Assembly (NCBI RefSeq): GCF_022549775.1
Contig: NZ_JAKZGP010000015.1
Coordinates: 1-64,000 of the forward strand
DNA: 64,000 bases
Direction: 5' to 3'
Source: Belliella filtrata
GTDB lineage: Bacteria > Bacteroidota > Bacteroidia > Cytophagales > Cyclobacteriaceae
Positions 26,001 through 35,247 of this stretch are shown piece after piece. How positions within the stretch are numbered: position 1 is the stretch's first letter; each line of letters starts with the position of its first letter. The position numbers and the translations under genes are program-made. The notes under the pieces were generated by a model, which was not told the DNA's origin, searched no databases, and saw nothing but the letters and a program-made list of their open reading frames with translations.

Positions 26001-27692
26001 TTAATTATATCCTGGATTTTGCTCCAATGCATTGTTTGAAGCTAAGATCTCCTGTCTTGGTATTGGTAACCAATAATGCCTTGGCAAGAACCTTCTACCT
26101 TGTAAAGCAATTTTTCTTTGATAAGTGAAAGTACCATCTGATGCCCTTCTGATATCAATCCCATATGCAGGTTCGTTTTCGGTATCTTCTGCAATCATCC
26201 ATCTTCTGACATCATAGAACCTGTGCTCTTCAAAAGCCAGCTCAATTCTTCTCTCATGCTGAATTCTTTCCCTCATTTGATCTTTGGAAAGTCCTGAAGG
26301 TAAAGGTGGCATTTCTACACCATTTCTAGACCTGATGCTATTGATTGCATCATAGACAGATGCATCTGGACCATTGGCTTCGTTTCTGGCTTCAGCATAG
26401 TTGAGTAGAATCTCTGCATACCTGAAGTAAAGCCAATTTTGAGTACCCGCAACTTGCCATGGATTCTGGATAGGAAGAGATTCATCGATGAATTTTCTCA
26501 TGTAATATCCCGTTCTGCTAGTATTCCAGTTGGAAGGACCATCTTGACTATCCCTTCCACCGGGAAGGAATGTTTCTACATTCCTTCCTCGATAGGGAGC
26601 TCCATTATGTAAAATGGTCTCATAGAATCTAGGGTCACGGTTTGCGTATGGATTAGCTGCATGAGTTGGGTTATCCCAATCAAATGAAGAACCATCCATC
26701 ATTTCATAATCGTCTATAAGGTTTTGAAGAGGAGCATTGCCACCCCAAGCATCATAACCATTAGGGCCATTTGCTATTTCAAGTGCAGTATGTCTCTGGT
26801 TCAAGTTATAAAATCTTGCAAAAATCACTTCTTGATGGCTTCCTGATGCAGTAAACATTTCACCATATCCTTCCTGATACAAAGAATATTGACCTAGATT
26901 CATCACATCTTGTGCAGCTTGTGCTGCTCTTTGCCATTGTTCAGCTGAGCCAGTAGTACCCCCATTGTATAATGGACTTGCAGCGTAAAGGAGTAATCTT
27001 GACTTCAAAGCCATTGCTGCACCTCTTGTCGCTCTACCTTCTAGCCATGATCCACTATTTTGCAACGGAAGACCAGCGATAGCCTCATCCAACTCAGCAA
27101 TTACATAATCTAAGCCTTCTTCTAAACTTGCTCTTGTAAACAAAGCTGGATTGCTAAAATCATCCCCAAGCATAGACACTTCATCCCCTCTCAAAACTAC
27201 ACGTCCATAGTTTCTGATCAAATCATGGTATCTGTATGCCCTAATAAACTTTAGTTCTGCTCTAAGGCGTGCTTTTCCTGATTCTGACATGGTTATGTTA
27301 GGGAGATTCACTAGCGCATAGTTACACTCTCTGATACTTCTATAGCTTCTACCCCACAAAGTACCTGCTATACCCGTATTTTCTGGAGAAAGTAATCCTT
27401 GCTGCACTACCCAAGTATTGTCATCATTATTGTAAACTGACTCATCTGTAAGAGAAGACCAAAGAGCATATTCAAATCCTCTACCAAAACCAGGCACAGA
27501 ACCATCTCCTTCTTTGTCTCCTAACCTAACGCCTAAATATCTATTGATCACATAGGCTTCAAACAATGTCGTATCCGAAAGAATAGAGGCATCCGACACC
27601 CTATCTGGTGGTACGATATCGAGAAAATCTTCATTACATCCAGCTAAAGCGATACCGATAACAAGGATGATATAGTATTTTAAATTTTTCAT
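26001..27692 (-). CDS. SusD/RagB-like glycan-binding lipoprotein (PUL 1)
   Basis: A 563-residue outer-membrane lipoprotein that caps the SusC transporter and captures glycan. The lipobox is ALAGC near residue 19. The SusD-like N-terminal region follows (VSDASILSDTTLFEAYVINRY, then RECNYALVNLP and FIRAYRYHDLIRNYGRVVL), with TPR-like helices (RATRGAAMALKSRLLLYAASPLYN). The C-terminal RagB/SusD domain ends with the usual RRWMIAEDTE, LPIPRQEI and EQNPGYN. Twenty-one nt separate it from the susC stop, so the two form the standard pair. Size is normal for the family. Confidence 0.94.
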   Translation of the reverse strand: MKNLKYYIILVIGIALAGCNEDFLDIVPPDRVSDASILSDTTLFEAYVINRYLGVRLGDKEGDGSVPGFGRGFEYALWSSLTDESVYNNDDNTWVVQQGLLSPENTGIAGTLWGRSYRSIRECNYALVNLPNITMSESGKARLRAELKFIRAYRYHDLIRNYGRVVLRGDEVSMLGDDFSNPALFTRASLEEGLDYVIAELDEAIAGLPLQNSGSWLEGRATRGAAMALKSRLLLYAASPLYNGGTTGSAEQWQRAAQAAQDVMNLGQYSLYQEGYGEMFTASGSHQEVIFARFYNLNQRHTALEIANGPNGYDAWGGNAPLQNLIDDYEMMDGSSFDWDNPTHAANPYANRDPRFYETILHNGAPYRGRNVETFLPGGRDSQDGPSNWNTSRTGYYMRKFIDESLPIQNPWQVAGTQNWLYFRYAEILLNYAEARNEANGPDASVYDAINSIRSRNGVEMPPLPSGLSKDQMRERIQHERRIELAFEEHRFYDVRRWMIAEDTENEPAYGIDIRRASDGTFTYQRKIALQGRRFLPRHYWLPIPRQEILASNNALEQNPGYN

Positions 27693-27713
27693 TTTGTAAA
27701 TGGCTTTTCGGGT

Positions 27714-30700
27714 TTAAAACTGAATATTGACACCTAAATTTAGAATCCTCTGCTGAGGGTAGAATTGACCGCTATTGCTTGAACCTTCTGGGTCAAAGTC
27801 CTTCACCTTGGTTAATGTCAATAAGTTGAATCCATTAGCATACACTCTTAGATTTCCTACTTTATATCTTTCCAATAAGTGCTTAGGAATATTGTATCCT
27901 ACTTCCAAGTTTTTCAATCTCAAGAATGAAACATCTTGAAGCCAAAAATCAGAAGGAAAAAGTCCACCACTTACAGCTGAAGAAGCTCTTTCACTAACTC
28001 TTGGGAATGTTCCATCTGGGTTAGTTGGACTCCATCTGTTGTCTGACCATGAGCTGTAGTAGTTACCTACAGTTCCAGACTCAGGAAGCACATATTGTCT
28101 TGCGCGCCCTTGACCAGAGAATAGCATCGCAAAGTCAAAATTCTTGTAAGTCGCATTAAGGTTCAAACCAAATGTAATTTGTGGAATATTACCTAAGTTG
28201 GTCCTGTACATGTCATCAGCTGTGATTTCACCATCTCCATTGATATCTTCATAGATCAAATCACCTAGCTGTGCTCCTGGCACATGAGGAAATTGATCAA
28301 ACTGATCTTCAGAAGTGAAAATCCCAATAGCTCTATACAACAAGTAAGTATTCATTGGCCTACCTGTCAGCCTCTGATAGTCTAGTACCCCTGCAGCTTC
28401 ATCCATGAAAATAATCTCATTTTTAGCAAATGTAAAGTTACCTGATGCACCAAAAGTAAAATCTTTGCCTCTGTGCGCATATCCTAAAGTGGTTTCAATA
28501 CCGCGGCTTTTAACCCTTCCAATATTCTCTGAAGGAACCAAAGACTCACCCCCAAATGGATTTACGATACCTGAAGACCATGGTATAGAAGCATTTCTAG
28601 TCGTTAAGATATTTGTTCTGTCCTCATAGAAATAGATCGCTTCAAAATTGAATTTTCTTGCGATGACTGCATTCAACCCAATATCTGTTTTATTAGCAGT
28701 TTCCCAAGTTATGTTTGGGTTCCCAAGTCTTACCAAATCGATCCCCGGTCTTACAACATCACCAAGTACATAGCGGTTATTGAAGGCATAATTGTCAAAA
28801 AACTGGAATTGCCCCACATTGTCATTACCTAACTGGCCATGAGAAACCCTGATCTTCAAATCATCCATGAAGCCAAAGCTATCTCTAAACCAGTCTTCTT
28901 CTGATATTCTATAACCAGCTGATACAGCTGGGAAAAATCCATAACGATTACCTCTCGGGAAAATCGAAGATCCATCTACCCTAGCTTGGAATTCCAAAAG
29001 ATATTTTTCGTTGTAGTTGTAGTTAAACTTACTGATAAAAGACCTTCTGGTAAAATTATAGCTTCCTCCCCAGTTGTTGAAATCTGTCGCTGCAGAACCG
29101 CCTTGAGAAAGCTCTGGGGTCTCTGCAGTAGGAAAATTGATCCTTGCTGCACCAAAATCCTGCTCTCTATTTTCACTTTGCTCATAACCTACAAAAGCGT
29201 CTACGAAGTGATTACCAAACTGCCTATTGAAATTCAATTTGATGTGACTTACAATCATAGAAGTATTGGTATGTCCCTGATCCAAAGAAGGCCTTTGGTT
29301 TGGCCCACCGCCAATTACAATAGGATCAAAAGTATCCGCTGTCCTATTGTAGTTGTACAAAGTATAAGGAACTCTGAAAGTTCTATACCTATTTGAGCTT
29401 TCATCCACTGAATAAAAACCATCTACGGAAAGCCCTTCTAGCACAGGAAGCTCATATTTTGCTCTCAAAATCCCATTGAATACATATCTTGGGTTATCAT
29501 TGGTGCCTCCCATATCCGTAGCTAGAATGGCTGGGTTAGCATTTTCGATTCCAGATGAAGGAAGTCCATTTGGATAAAAAGCGTTTACAGTAGGGTATGC
29601 ACGATAAATGGACCTAAAAATATGTCCTGCTCCTTCTGTTGGGAACATTCTATTTTCCTTTCTACCTGCCAAGCCTAATCCAACTGTCAATCGCTCATTC
29701 ACTGTTGCATCAATGTTTGACCTGAAACTATATTGGTCAAATTTTGCAGCGCCATTTCTATAGAGACCATCTTGGGACAACTTACCTAAAGAAACGAAGT
29801 AGTTCACATTGTCACTTCCTCCCCTAATGCTCAAGTTATGCTGGTTTTGCAAAGCAAAATCCTGCAAAGTCTCTCGTTGCCAATTTGTGTTCGGGTAGTT
29901 AAGGGGATCAGAACCATCTCTAAAGCGCTCGATTTCTTCTTGGCTGTAGACTTGATTCATTCCATTCTGATTGTTGTTGTAATATGCAATCTCATTTCTG
30001 ATAGTAGCATAAGTAGCTGCATCAGCCAATCTTGGTAATCTAGTTGGAGAAGAGAAACCTTGATTGTAGCTGTAAGAGATCACAGGCTTACCTGATTTAC
30101 CTCTTTTGGTAGTGATGAGAATCACACCATTTGCCGCTCGGCTACCATATACGGCTGCAGAAGCATCCTTAAGCACAGAGACACTCTCAATATCATCAGG
30201 GTTCAACCTTTCCAATCCACCTATCTGACCAGGTACACCATCGATTACCACAAGGACATCATTATTGCCTGTAGTAGCAAGACCCCTGATAGAGATGCTA
30301 GAACCATCATAACCAGGCTCACCACTTCTGTTGCTAGCAATAAGTCCAGAGAACCTACCTGCAAGTGAATTGGAAACATTGGGCTGAGGGCTTCTTGTAA
30401 GTTCCTGACCATCTATCTGAGAGACAGATCCGGTTAGGGTCACTTTCTTTTGCTCACCATAACCTACTACTACAACTTCACTTAGGTCATCCATATCGGA
30501 CTCCATGTTTATTGTAAATTGGGTTTGAGAACCAACAGAAACTTCTTGAGTCTTGTATCCTATAAAGGAAATCCTTAAAACAGATTGGGGGGTGACACTG
30601 GCATTGATCGTAAAGTTGCCATCAATGTCCGTCACTGCACCAGAGGTGGTGCCTTTGATAATTACAGATGCCCCTGGTAGCGATTCACCAGTTTCATCAA

Positions 30701-30806
30701 ATACTTTTCCTCTTATGGTCGTCTGCTGTGCAGTAGCCATTTGGTGAAAAGTGAAAGTTAGTATCAATGCCATAAATGATACCCAGCTAGTATAAGCTTT
30801 TTTCAT
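27714..30806 (-). CDS. SusC/RagA-like TonB-dependent glycan transporter (PUL 1)
   Basis: A 1030-residue outer-membrane transporter. A signal peptide (about 1-27) is followed by a carboxypeptidase-D-like regulatory domain (TIRGKVFDETGESLPGASVIIKG). Next come the SusC signature DLSEVVVVGYGEQKKVTLTG, the plug domain (GRFSGLIASNR, IDGVPGQIGGLERLNPDDIE, SVLKDASAAVYGSRAANGVI) and the 22-strand barrel. The C-terminus ends on a phenylalanine (LGVNIQF), as expected for BAM-assembled barrels. It is the first gene of its operon and reads away from the HTCS, whose control region lies in the 203-nt divergent gap. Confidence 0.95.
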   Translation of the reverse strand: MKKAYTSWVSFMALILTFTFHQMATAQQTTIRGKVFDETGESLPGASVIIKGTTSGAVTDIDGNFTINASVTPQSVLRISFIGYKTQEVSVGSQTQFTINMESDMDDLSEVVVVGYGEQKKVTLTGSVSQIDGQELTRSPQPNVSNSLAGRFSGLIASNRSGEPGYDGSSISIRGLATTGNNDVLVVIDGVPGQIGGLERLNPDDIESVSVLKDASAAVYGSRAANGVILITTKRGKSGKPVISYSYNQGFSSPTRLPRLADAATYATIRNEIAYYNNNQNGMNQVYSQEEIERFRDGSDPLNYPNTNWQRETLQDFALQNQHNLSIRGGSDNVNYFVSLGKLSQDGLYRNGAAKFDQYSFRSNIDATVNERLTVGLGLAGRKENRMFPTEGAGHIFRSIYRAYPTVNAFYPNGLPSSGIENANPAILATDMGGTNDNPRYVFNGILRAKYELPVLEGLSVDGFYSVDESSNRYRTFRVPYTLYNYNRTADTFDPIVIGGGPNQRPSLDQGHTNTSMIVSHIKLNFNRQFGNHFVDAFVGYEQSENREQDFGAARINFPTAETPELSQGGSAATDFNNWGGSYNFTRRSFISKFNYNYNEKYLLEFQARVDGSSIFPRGNRYGFFPAVSAGYRISEEDWFRDSFGFMDDLKIRVSHGQLGNDNVGQFQFFDNYAFNNRYVLGDVVRPGIDLVRLGNPNITWETANKTDIGLNAVIARKFNFEAIYFYEDRTNILTTRNASIPWSSGIVNPFGGESLVPSENIGRVKSRGIETTLGYAHRGKDFTFGASGNFTFAKNEIIFMDEAAGVLDYQRLTGRPMNTYLLYRAIGIFTSEDQFDQFPHVPGAQLGDLIYEDINGDGEITADDMYRTNLGNIPQITFGLNLNATYKNFDFAMLFSGQGRARQYVLPESGTVGNYYSSWSDNRWSPTNPDGTFPRVSERASSAVSGGLFPSDFWLQDVSFLRLKNLEVGYNIPKHLLERYKVGNLRVYANGFNLLTLTKVKDFDPEGSSNSGQFYPQQRILNLGVNIQF

Positions 30807-30879
30807 CTTTCTTTTGGGTTAAATTGTTAATAAGATAAATTTGAATTGTAAGAACGAACACAGAAATTTCTCCCTGAGA

Positions 30880-30909
30880 TTGATTACAATATTCCTCATT
30901 GTACATTTG
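30880..30909 (+). promoter_or_regulatory. Bacteroidota-type promoter of the HTCS gene
   Basis: TTG (30880-30882) and TACATTTG (30902-30909) are separated by 19 nt, the same arrangement as the mtaB promoter. The predicted leader to the HTCS ATG is about 95 nt. No matching box was found for the divergent susC, which may depend on the HTCS. Confidence 0.6.
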
Positions 30910-31009
30910 TAAGTGGGGTGATAAACCGACAAAAAAAGGGGTATAAATCGTCCAAAACCTTTCAAAACTATCAAAATCCCACATTAAAGAGGAATCTTAA
31001 TAAAATATC

Positions 31010-34000
31010 ATGATGTATAAGCCTTTCATCTTTTTCTTTATATCGCTAATAGGCAGTGTACACATGGCCTTTGCACAGGATGAAAGCACTACAAGATCCA
31101 AACCTCAAAACCCCCTAAACTTCTATCTTTTAGATATGGAGCTTGGGCTTGCTCATAATGTCATCAACAGTATCACACAAGATGAATTGGGCTATATTTG
31201 GATAGGTACCAATGAAGGTATGAGCAGATACAATGGAAGCAAATTCCAGAATTTCAAACAGAACCTAGATAATCCTGAATCTTCTCTTGCCAATAATTTT
31301 GTCCAACAAATTAAAGCTATCGGAAACAACAAACTTATGATGGCTACTGATGGTGGACTTATCACCTATGATATTCTAAAAGAAAAATTTGATGTTTTAC
31401 AACAAAAAGATGGACTTATAAGCAATAGCATCAGTGCATTTCAACATACGCCTGAAGGCAAGCTTGTCTTGGGTGGATACAGGTATGGGGTACAAGTGAT
31501 TAATAAAAATGGAAAAATAGAGCATACTATTATCCACAATCCCAATAGTAAATCGGGGCTATCATCCAATCAAATCTCGTCTGTAGCCCTTCAGGGAGAT
31601 TCCATCGCATGGATTGGCACTTATGATCAAGGGCTCAACAAACTGAACCTTATTAACAAAGCGAATCATAGGATCAACCTAGGTATTTTAGGTAAAAGAG
31701 TTTCTCAAATAAATTCCCTTTATTCAGATACTGAAGGAAATATATGGATTGGAACCAATGAAGGCCTTAGGGTAATCACGCTCAAAGGTGACACTTTAGC
31801 ATTGAAGGCAGGTAAGAACCAAAGGGAAGGACTTTCAGATACAGATGTTTTGTGTTTTGAAGAAGACGGTGAAGGTAATATTTGGATAGGCACTAGAAAT
31901 GGGGGGTTAAATATTTTAGAAAAAGCAAGTTTTCTTAGAAAAAGCACACCGAATTTAACTTGGTATCTTCCCAAATCAGACGGAGCTAGTGTATATAACC
32001 GAACTGTATCTGCCTTGAAAAGAGATCATGACGGAAACATATGGATAGGTACAAGTACTGGGCTTAACTTTGTCAATCCTAAAGGGGAAGCAATTACTTT
32101 GATGCAAAAAAACCCTATCGCTCACCACTCTATTTCTCATGATAGGATAGGTTCTATTGCCACGAGTATGTTTTCCAATAGAATTTGGATTGGTACGGAT
32201 GGAGGTGGACTAGACAAATACAACCCAGAGGACAGAAGTATCATTAACTTTCAGAGCAATCCTTCTAACACAAATAGTCTGACAAGTGACTATATCATTG
32301 CGCTAAAAGAAGACTCCAAAGAAAGGCTGTGGATAGGCACTTACCAAGGAGGCTTGAACAAGCTGGATGTCAAAACTGGTAAAATTAAACGGTACCTTCA
32401 AGGCCATGTTCGAGATGGTGCAGATGTTAGGGTGATTGCTGAAGATGTATTAAGCAATATATGGGTAGGAACCAACCAAGGAGGCCTATACAAATATGAT
32501 GAACAGGATGATGTATTTGAATATGTTAAAGAACTTGGCAAACTAGACATAAGAGGAATAGCATTCGATGAAAAGGGAGATCTATGGCTAGCAACCTTTG
32601 GTTCAGGAATCATACGCTACGACCCAAATAGTGGATCATCTAAATCTTATCTGACCAAAGAGCTGGCAGCGATCAATGTATACTTTGGAATAACAATTCT
32701 TCCCGATCAAGATGTGCTCATAGGAAGTCGGTATGGTGGATTGATCAGGCTAGATCCTAAAAATGAAACTTTCAAAGCATTTACTGAAGCTGATGGATTA
32801 AGCAACAATACCATCGTCAGCATGCAGACTGATGATCAAGGTCTTGTTTGGCTTGGAACAAATAATGGTATCAGCTATTACAATCCAACTACAAATCAAA
32901 TTGGGCATTTGAACGCTTTTGACAATATCCAAAAAAGTGAGTTCAACATTGGGGCTGTTGCACTGAGTAGAGATGGGAATTTACTGTTTGGAGGAAACAA
33001 AGGAGTGAACATCATCCATCCGCAAAAAATCACTCAGGAATTTAATGAGCGATTGATTTTTGAGAACCTTAAACTCTTCAATAATAAAATTTATGCGGGA
33101 GATACATTTCTAGATTCTGCAATTTCATACAAGCAAAAACTTAAATTTGACTACCTTCAAACACTCATTTCCATAGACTTTTCTCTTTTGAAATTTCCCT
33201 TTGCGCAGCAAGTCAATTACGCATACAAGCTTGAAAAATACCATGATCATTGGGTGCAAATGCAAGGTAATGGCTCAGCAAACCTGAGTAATATCCCACC
33301 TGGGAATTACACCTTGAAGGTAAAAGCAAGGATTGGAAACGATCAAGAAGTGGAACGTCAACTGCATTTGACCATTACCCCACCATTTTGGAAAACGCCA
33401 CCTGCGTACTTTTTATACTTTGTATTGATATTGATAGTGATCATCTTAAGCCTTAGGTACTATAACGATAGACTAAAACTAAAAAACTCTCTCGAGCTAG
33501 AGAGACAGCAGCGTATATTGGAGCATGATGTGAATGAAGAAAGAATAAGGTTCTTTACAAGCTTTTCACATGAACTCAAAACACCTCTCACACTGATATT
33601 GGCGCCGATAGAAGACTTGATCGATCAAGTAAAATCAAAAGGTCAGTTATCAAAACTATATATAGTCCAAAAAAATGCAGCGTACCTCCACCAACTGATC
33701 GGCAATCTGTTAGAGTTTCGAAAAGCTGAAACAGGCCTTAGCCAGCTAAATGTCGGAGAATATAATCTTTCGATGTATTTGGAGCAATGGGTTCAAAACT
33801 ATAAACCACTTGCCAAAAAACAGCATATTGAATTATCATGTGTACTTTCAGAAAGAAACATGATGGTGAAATTTGATTTTGAAAAACTACAAATCATATT
33901 CAATAACCTGGTATCCAATGCGCTAAAATATGCTCAGAAAGATGATAAAGTTTTGATTGGTCTGAACGCTGACAAGGATTATTTTCACCTTTCTGTAGCA

Positions 34001-35092
34001 GACTCTGGCCCAGGCATTGCCCCAGAAGAGCGCAAGCGAATATTTGAGTGGTTTTACCAATCAGGAAATAAAAACAAAAAAAGCGGTACAGGAATCGGAC
34101 TTGCCTTAGTCAAAAGCCTTACAGAACTGCATCATGGAACTGTTCAAGTGGACAGTGAACCTAAAAAAGGGACTGTATTCACAATCAGTATTCCCAAAAT
34201 GCTAGAGATTTCAGCTTCAGAACTTTGGCCTTCCAATCAAAACAGTATAACAACCAATAACATAAATGATTTTTTACTCCTAGAGGATGAACCTTATCAA
34301 GAGGTTATAGTAAATGCTGAAGAGGAAAGATCTATAGTATTACTTATTGATGATAACACGGACATATTGTCCTACTTAGACAGTTTTCTGAAAAAGAAAT
34401 ATGATCTCATACATGCTCAGAATGGAGAAGAAGGTGTTGAGAAAGCTCTCAAATACGTCCCTGATTTGATCATTTCAGACATCATGATGCCCCTCAAAGA
34501 TGGTCTTGACCTTTGTTTTACCCTAAAGCAAAATGATGTCACATCACATATCCCCATCATTTTACTATCAGCCAAAGGCAATATTGAAAGTATGCAGACA
34601 GGTTACAAAGAAGGTGCTGATGATTATATCACCAAGCCATTCAATAGCATGCTACTGCTAACAAGGGTTCAGAATTTGATCGAAAGCAGAAAAAAGTTAA
34701 GAAAGCATTTTGCTGTTCAAGAGCAAGAATCAGATGCTTCAACACTAAATGCTAAGGATCATGATCTACTCTATGTAGAGAAAAAATTCCTACATAAACT
34801 AGATCAAATCATCCTAGAACAAATCGGTAAAGAAGAGGCCCAAGTCGATAACATTGTATCCGAAATGGGCATGAGCAGAACTTCTCTTTTCAGAAAAATA
34901 AAAGCCATCACAGGATACAATATTAATGCTTACGTAAGAATGATTAAGGTAAAAAGAGCGGCTCATTTGATTTCAGAACACAAAATGCCTGTCTCTCAAG
35001 CTGCTTATGAATCAGGATTCAATGATATCAAATACTTTAGAAAGGTCTTTAAAGAACAATTTGGTGAATTGCCTTCGAGCTATAAAAGTTAA
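31010..35092 (+). CDS. Hybrid two-component system regulator (HTCS)
   Basis: A 1360-residue one-protein signalling chain in the inner membrane. The signal peptide ends near MAFAQ. The periplasmic sensor has Reg_prop beta-propeller blades marked by repeated WIGT motifs (about 45-690) and a Y_Y_Y domain (about 710-790). One transmembrane helix (about 800-820) leads to a histidine kinase (FTSFSHELKTPLTLIL, His 854), an HATPase (NNLVSNALKYA, DSGPGIAPEE, GTGIGLALVKSL), and a receiver (LLIDDN; phospho-acceptor Asp 1157 in LIISDIMMP). A C-terminal AraC-type HTH ends in YFRKVFKEQFGELPSSYK. All catalytic residues are intact. It sits divergently from susC and before GH3, so it very likely senses a PUL 1 oligosaccharide. 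Confidence 0.96.
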   Translation: MMYKPFIFFFISLIGSVHMAFAQDESTTRSKPQNPLNFYLLDMELGLAHNVINSITQDELGYIWIGTNEGMSRYNGSKFQNFKQNLDNPESSLANNFVQQIKAIGNNKLMMATDGGLITYDILKEKFDVLQQKDGLISNSISAFQHTPEGKLVLGGYRYGVQVINKNGKIEHTIIHNPNSKSGLSSNQISSVALQGDSIAWIGTYDQGLNKLNLINKANHRINLGILGKRVSQINSLYSDTEGNIWIGTNEGLRVITLKGDTLALKAGKNQREGLSDTDVLCFEEDGEGNIWIGTRNGGLNILEKASFLRKSTPNLTWYLPKSDGASVYNRTVSALKRDHDGNIWIGTSTGLNFVNPKGEAITLMQKNPIAHHSISHDRIGSIATSMFSNRIWIGTDGGGLDKYNPEDRSIINFQSNPSNTNSLTSDYIIALKEDSKERLWIGTYQGGLNKLDVKTGKIKRYLQGHVRDGADVRVIAEDVLSNIWVGTNQGGLYKYDEQDDVFEYVKELGKLDIRGIAFDEKGDLWLATFGSGIIRYDPNSGSSKSYLTKELAAINVYFGITILPDQDVLIGSRYGGLIRLDPKNETFKAFTEADGLSNNTIVSMQTDDQGLVWLGTNNGISYYNPTTNQIGHLNAFDNIQKSEFNIGAVALSRDGNLLFGGNKGVNIIHPQKITQEFNERLIFENLKLFNNKIYAGDTFLDSAISYKQKLKFDYLQTLISIDFSLLKFPFAQQVNYAYKLEKYHDHWVQMQGNGSANLSNIPPGNYTLKVKARIGNDQEVERQLHLTITPPFWKTPPAYFLYFVLILIVIILSLRYYNDRLKLKNSLELERQQRILEHDVNEERIRFFTSFSHELKTPLTLILAPIEDLIDQVKSKGQLSKLYIVQKNAAYLHQLIGNLLEFRKAETGLSQLNVGEYNLSMYLEQWVQNYKPLAKKQHIELSCVLSERNMMVKFDFEKLQIIFNNLVSNALKYAQKDDKVLIGLNADKDYFHLSVADSGPGIAPEERKRIFEWFYQSGNKNKKSGTGIGLALVKSLTELHHGTVQVDSEPKKGTVFTISIPKMLEISASELWPSNQNSITTNNINDFLLLEDEPYQEVIVNAEEERSIVLLIDDNTDILSYLDSFLKKKYDLIHAQNGEEGVEKALKYVPDLIISDIMMPLKDGLDLCFTLKQNDVTSHIPIILLSAKGNIESMQTGYKEGADDYITKPFNSMLLLTRVQNLIESRKKLRKHFAVQEQESDASTLNAKDHDLLYVEKKFLHKLDQIILEQIGKEEAQVDNIVSEMGMSRTSLFRKIKAITGYNINAYVRMIKVKRAAHLISEHKMPVSQAAYESGFNDIKYFRKVFKEQFGELPSSYKS

Positions 35093-35247
35093 GCATTTCG
35101 TTAGATATTTAGTACTTTTGATCAACTACTAAGTCAATAACTACTGGTTTATCTTAAAATTTATGCTATTCTTGAGCAGATTTTGAGTTTCAAAAGGTCC
35201 CTATTTGCTTGGTAGTAGATCACAAACCTATCTATAAAGCCTATCTA

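Noticed and set aside
28986-29396. A 136-residue open frame on the plus strand inside susC
   Set aside because: It is antisense to conserved SusC coding sequence, has no family motifs, and is one of many such shadow frames across both SusC genes.
31100-33000. Repeated WIGT-containing sequence inside the HTCS that might look like a DNA repeat array
   Set aside because: It is the coding of successive Reg_prop propeller blades in frame; the spacing is irregular and it is protein-level repetition.
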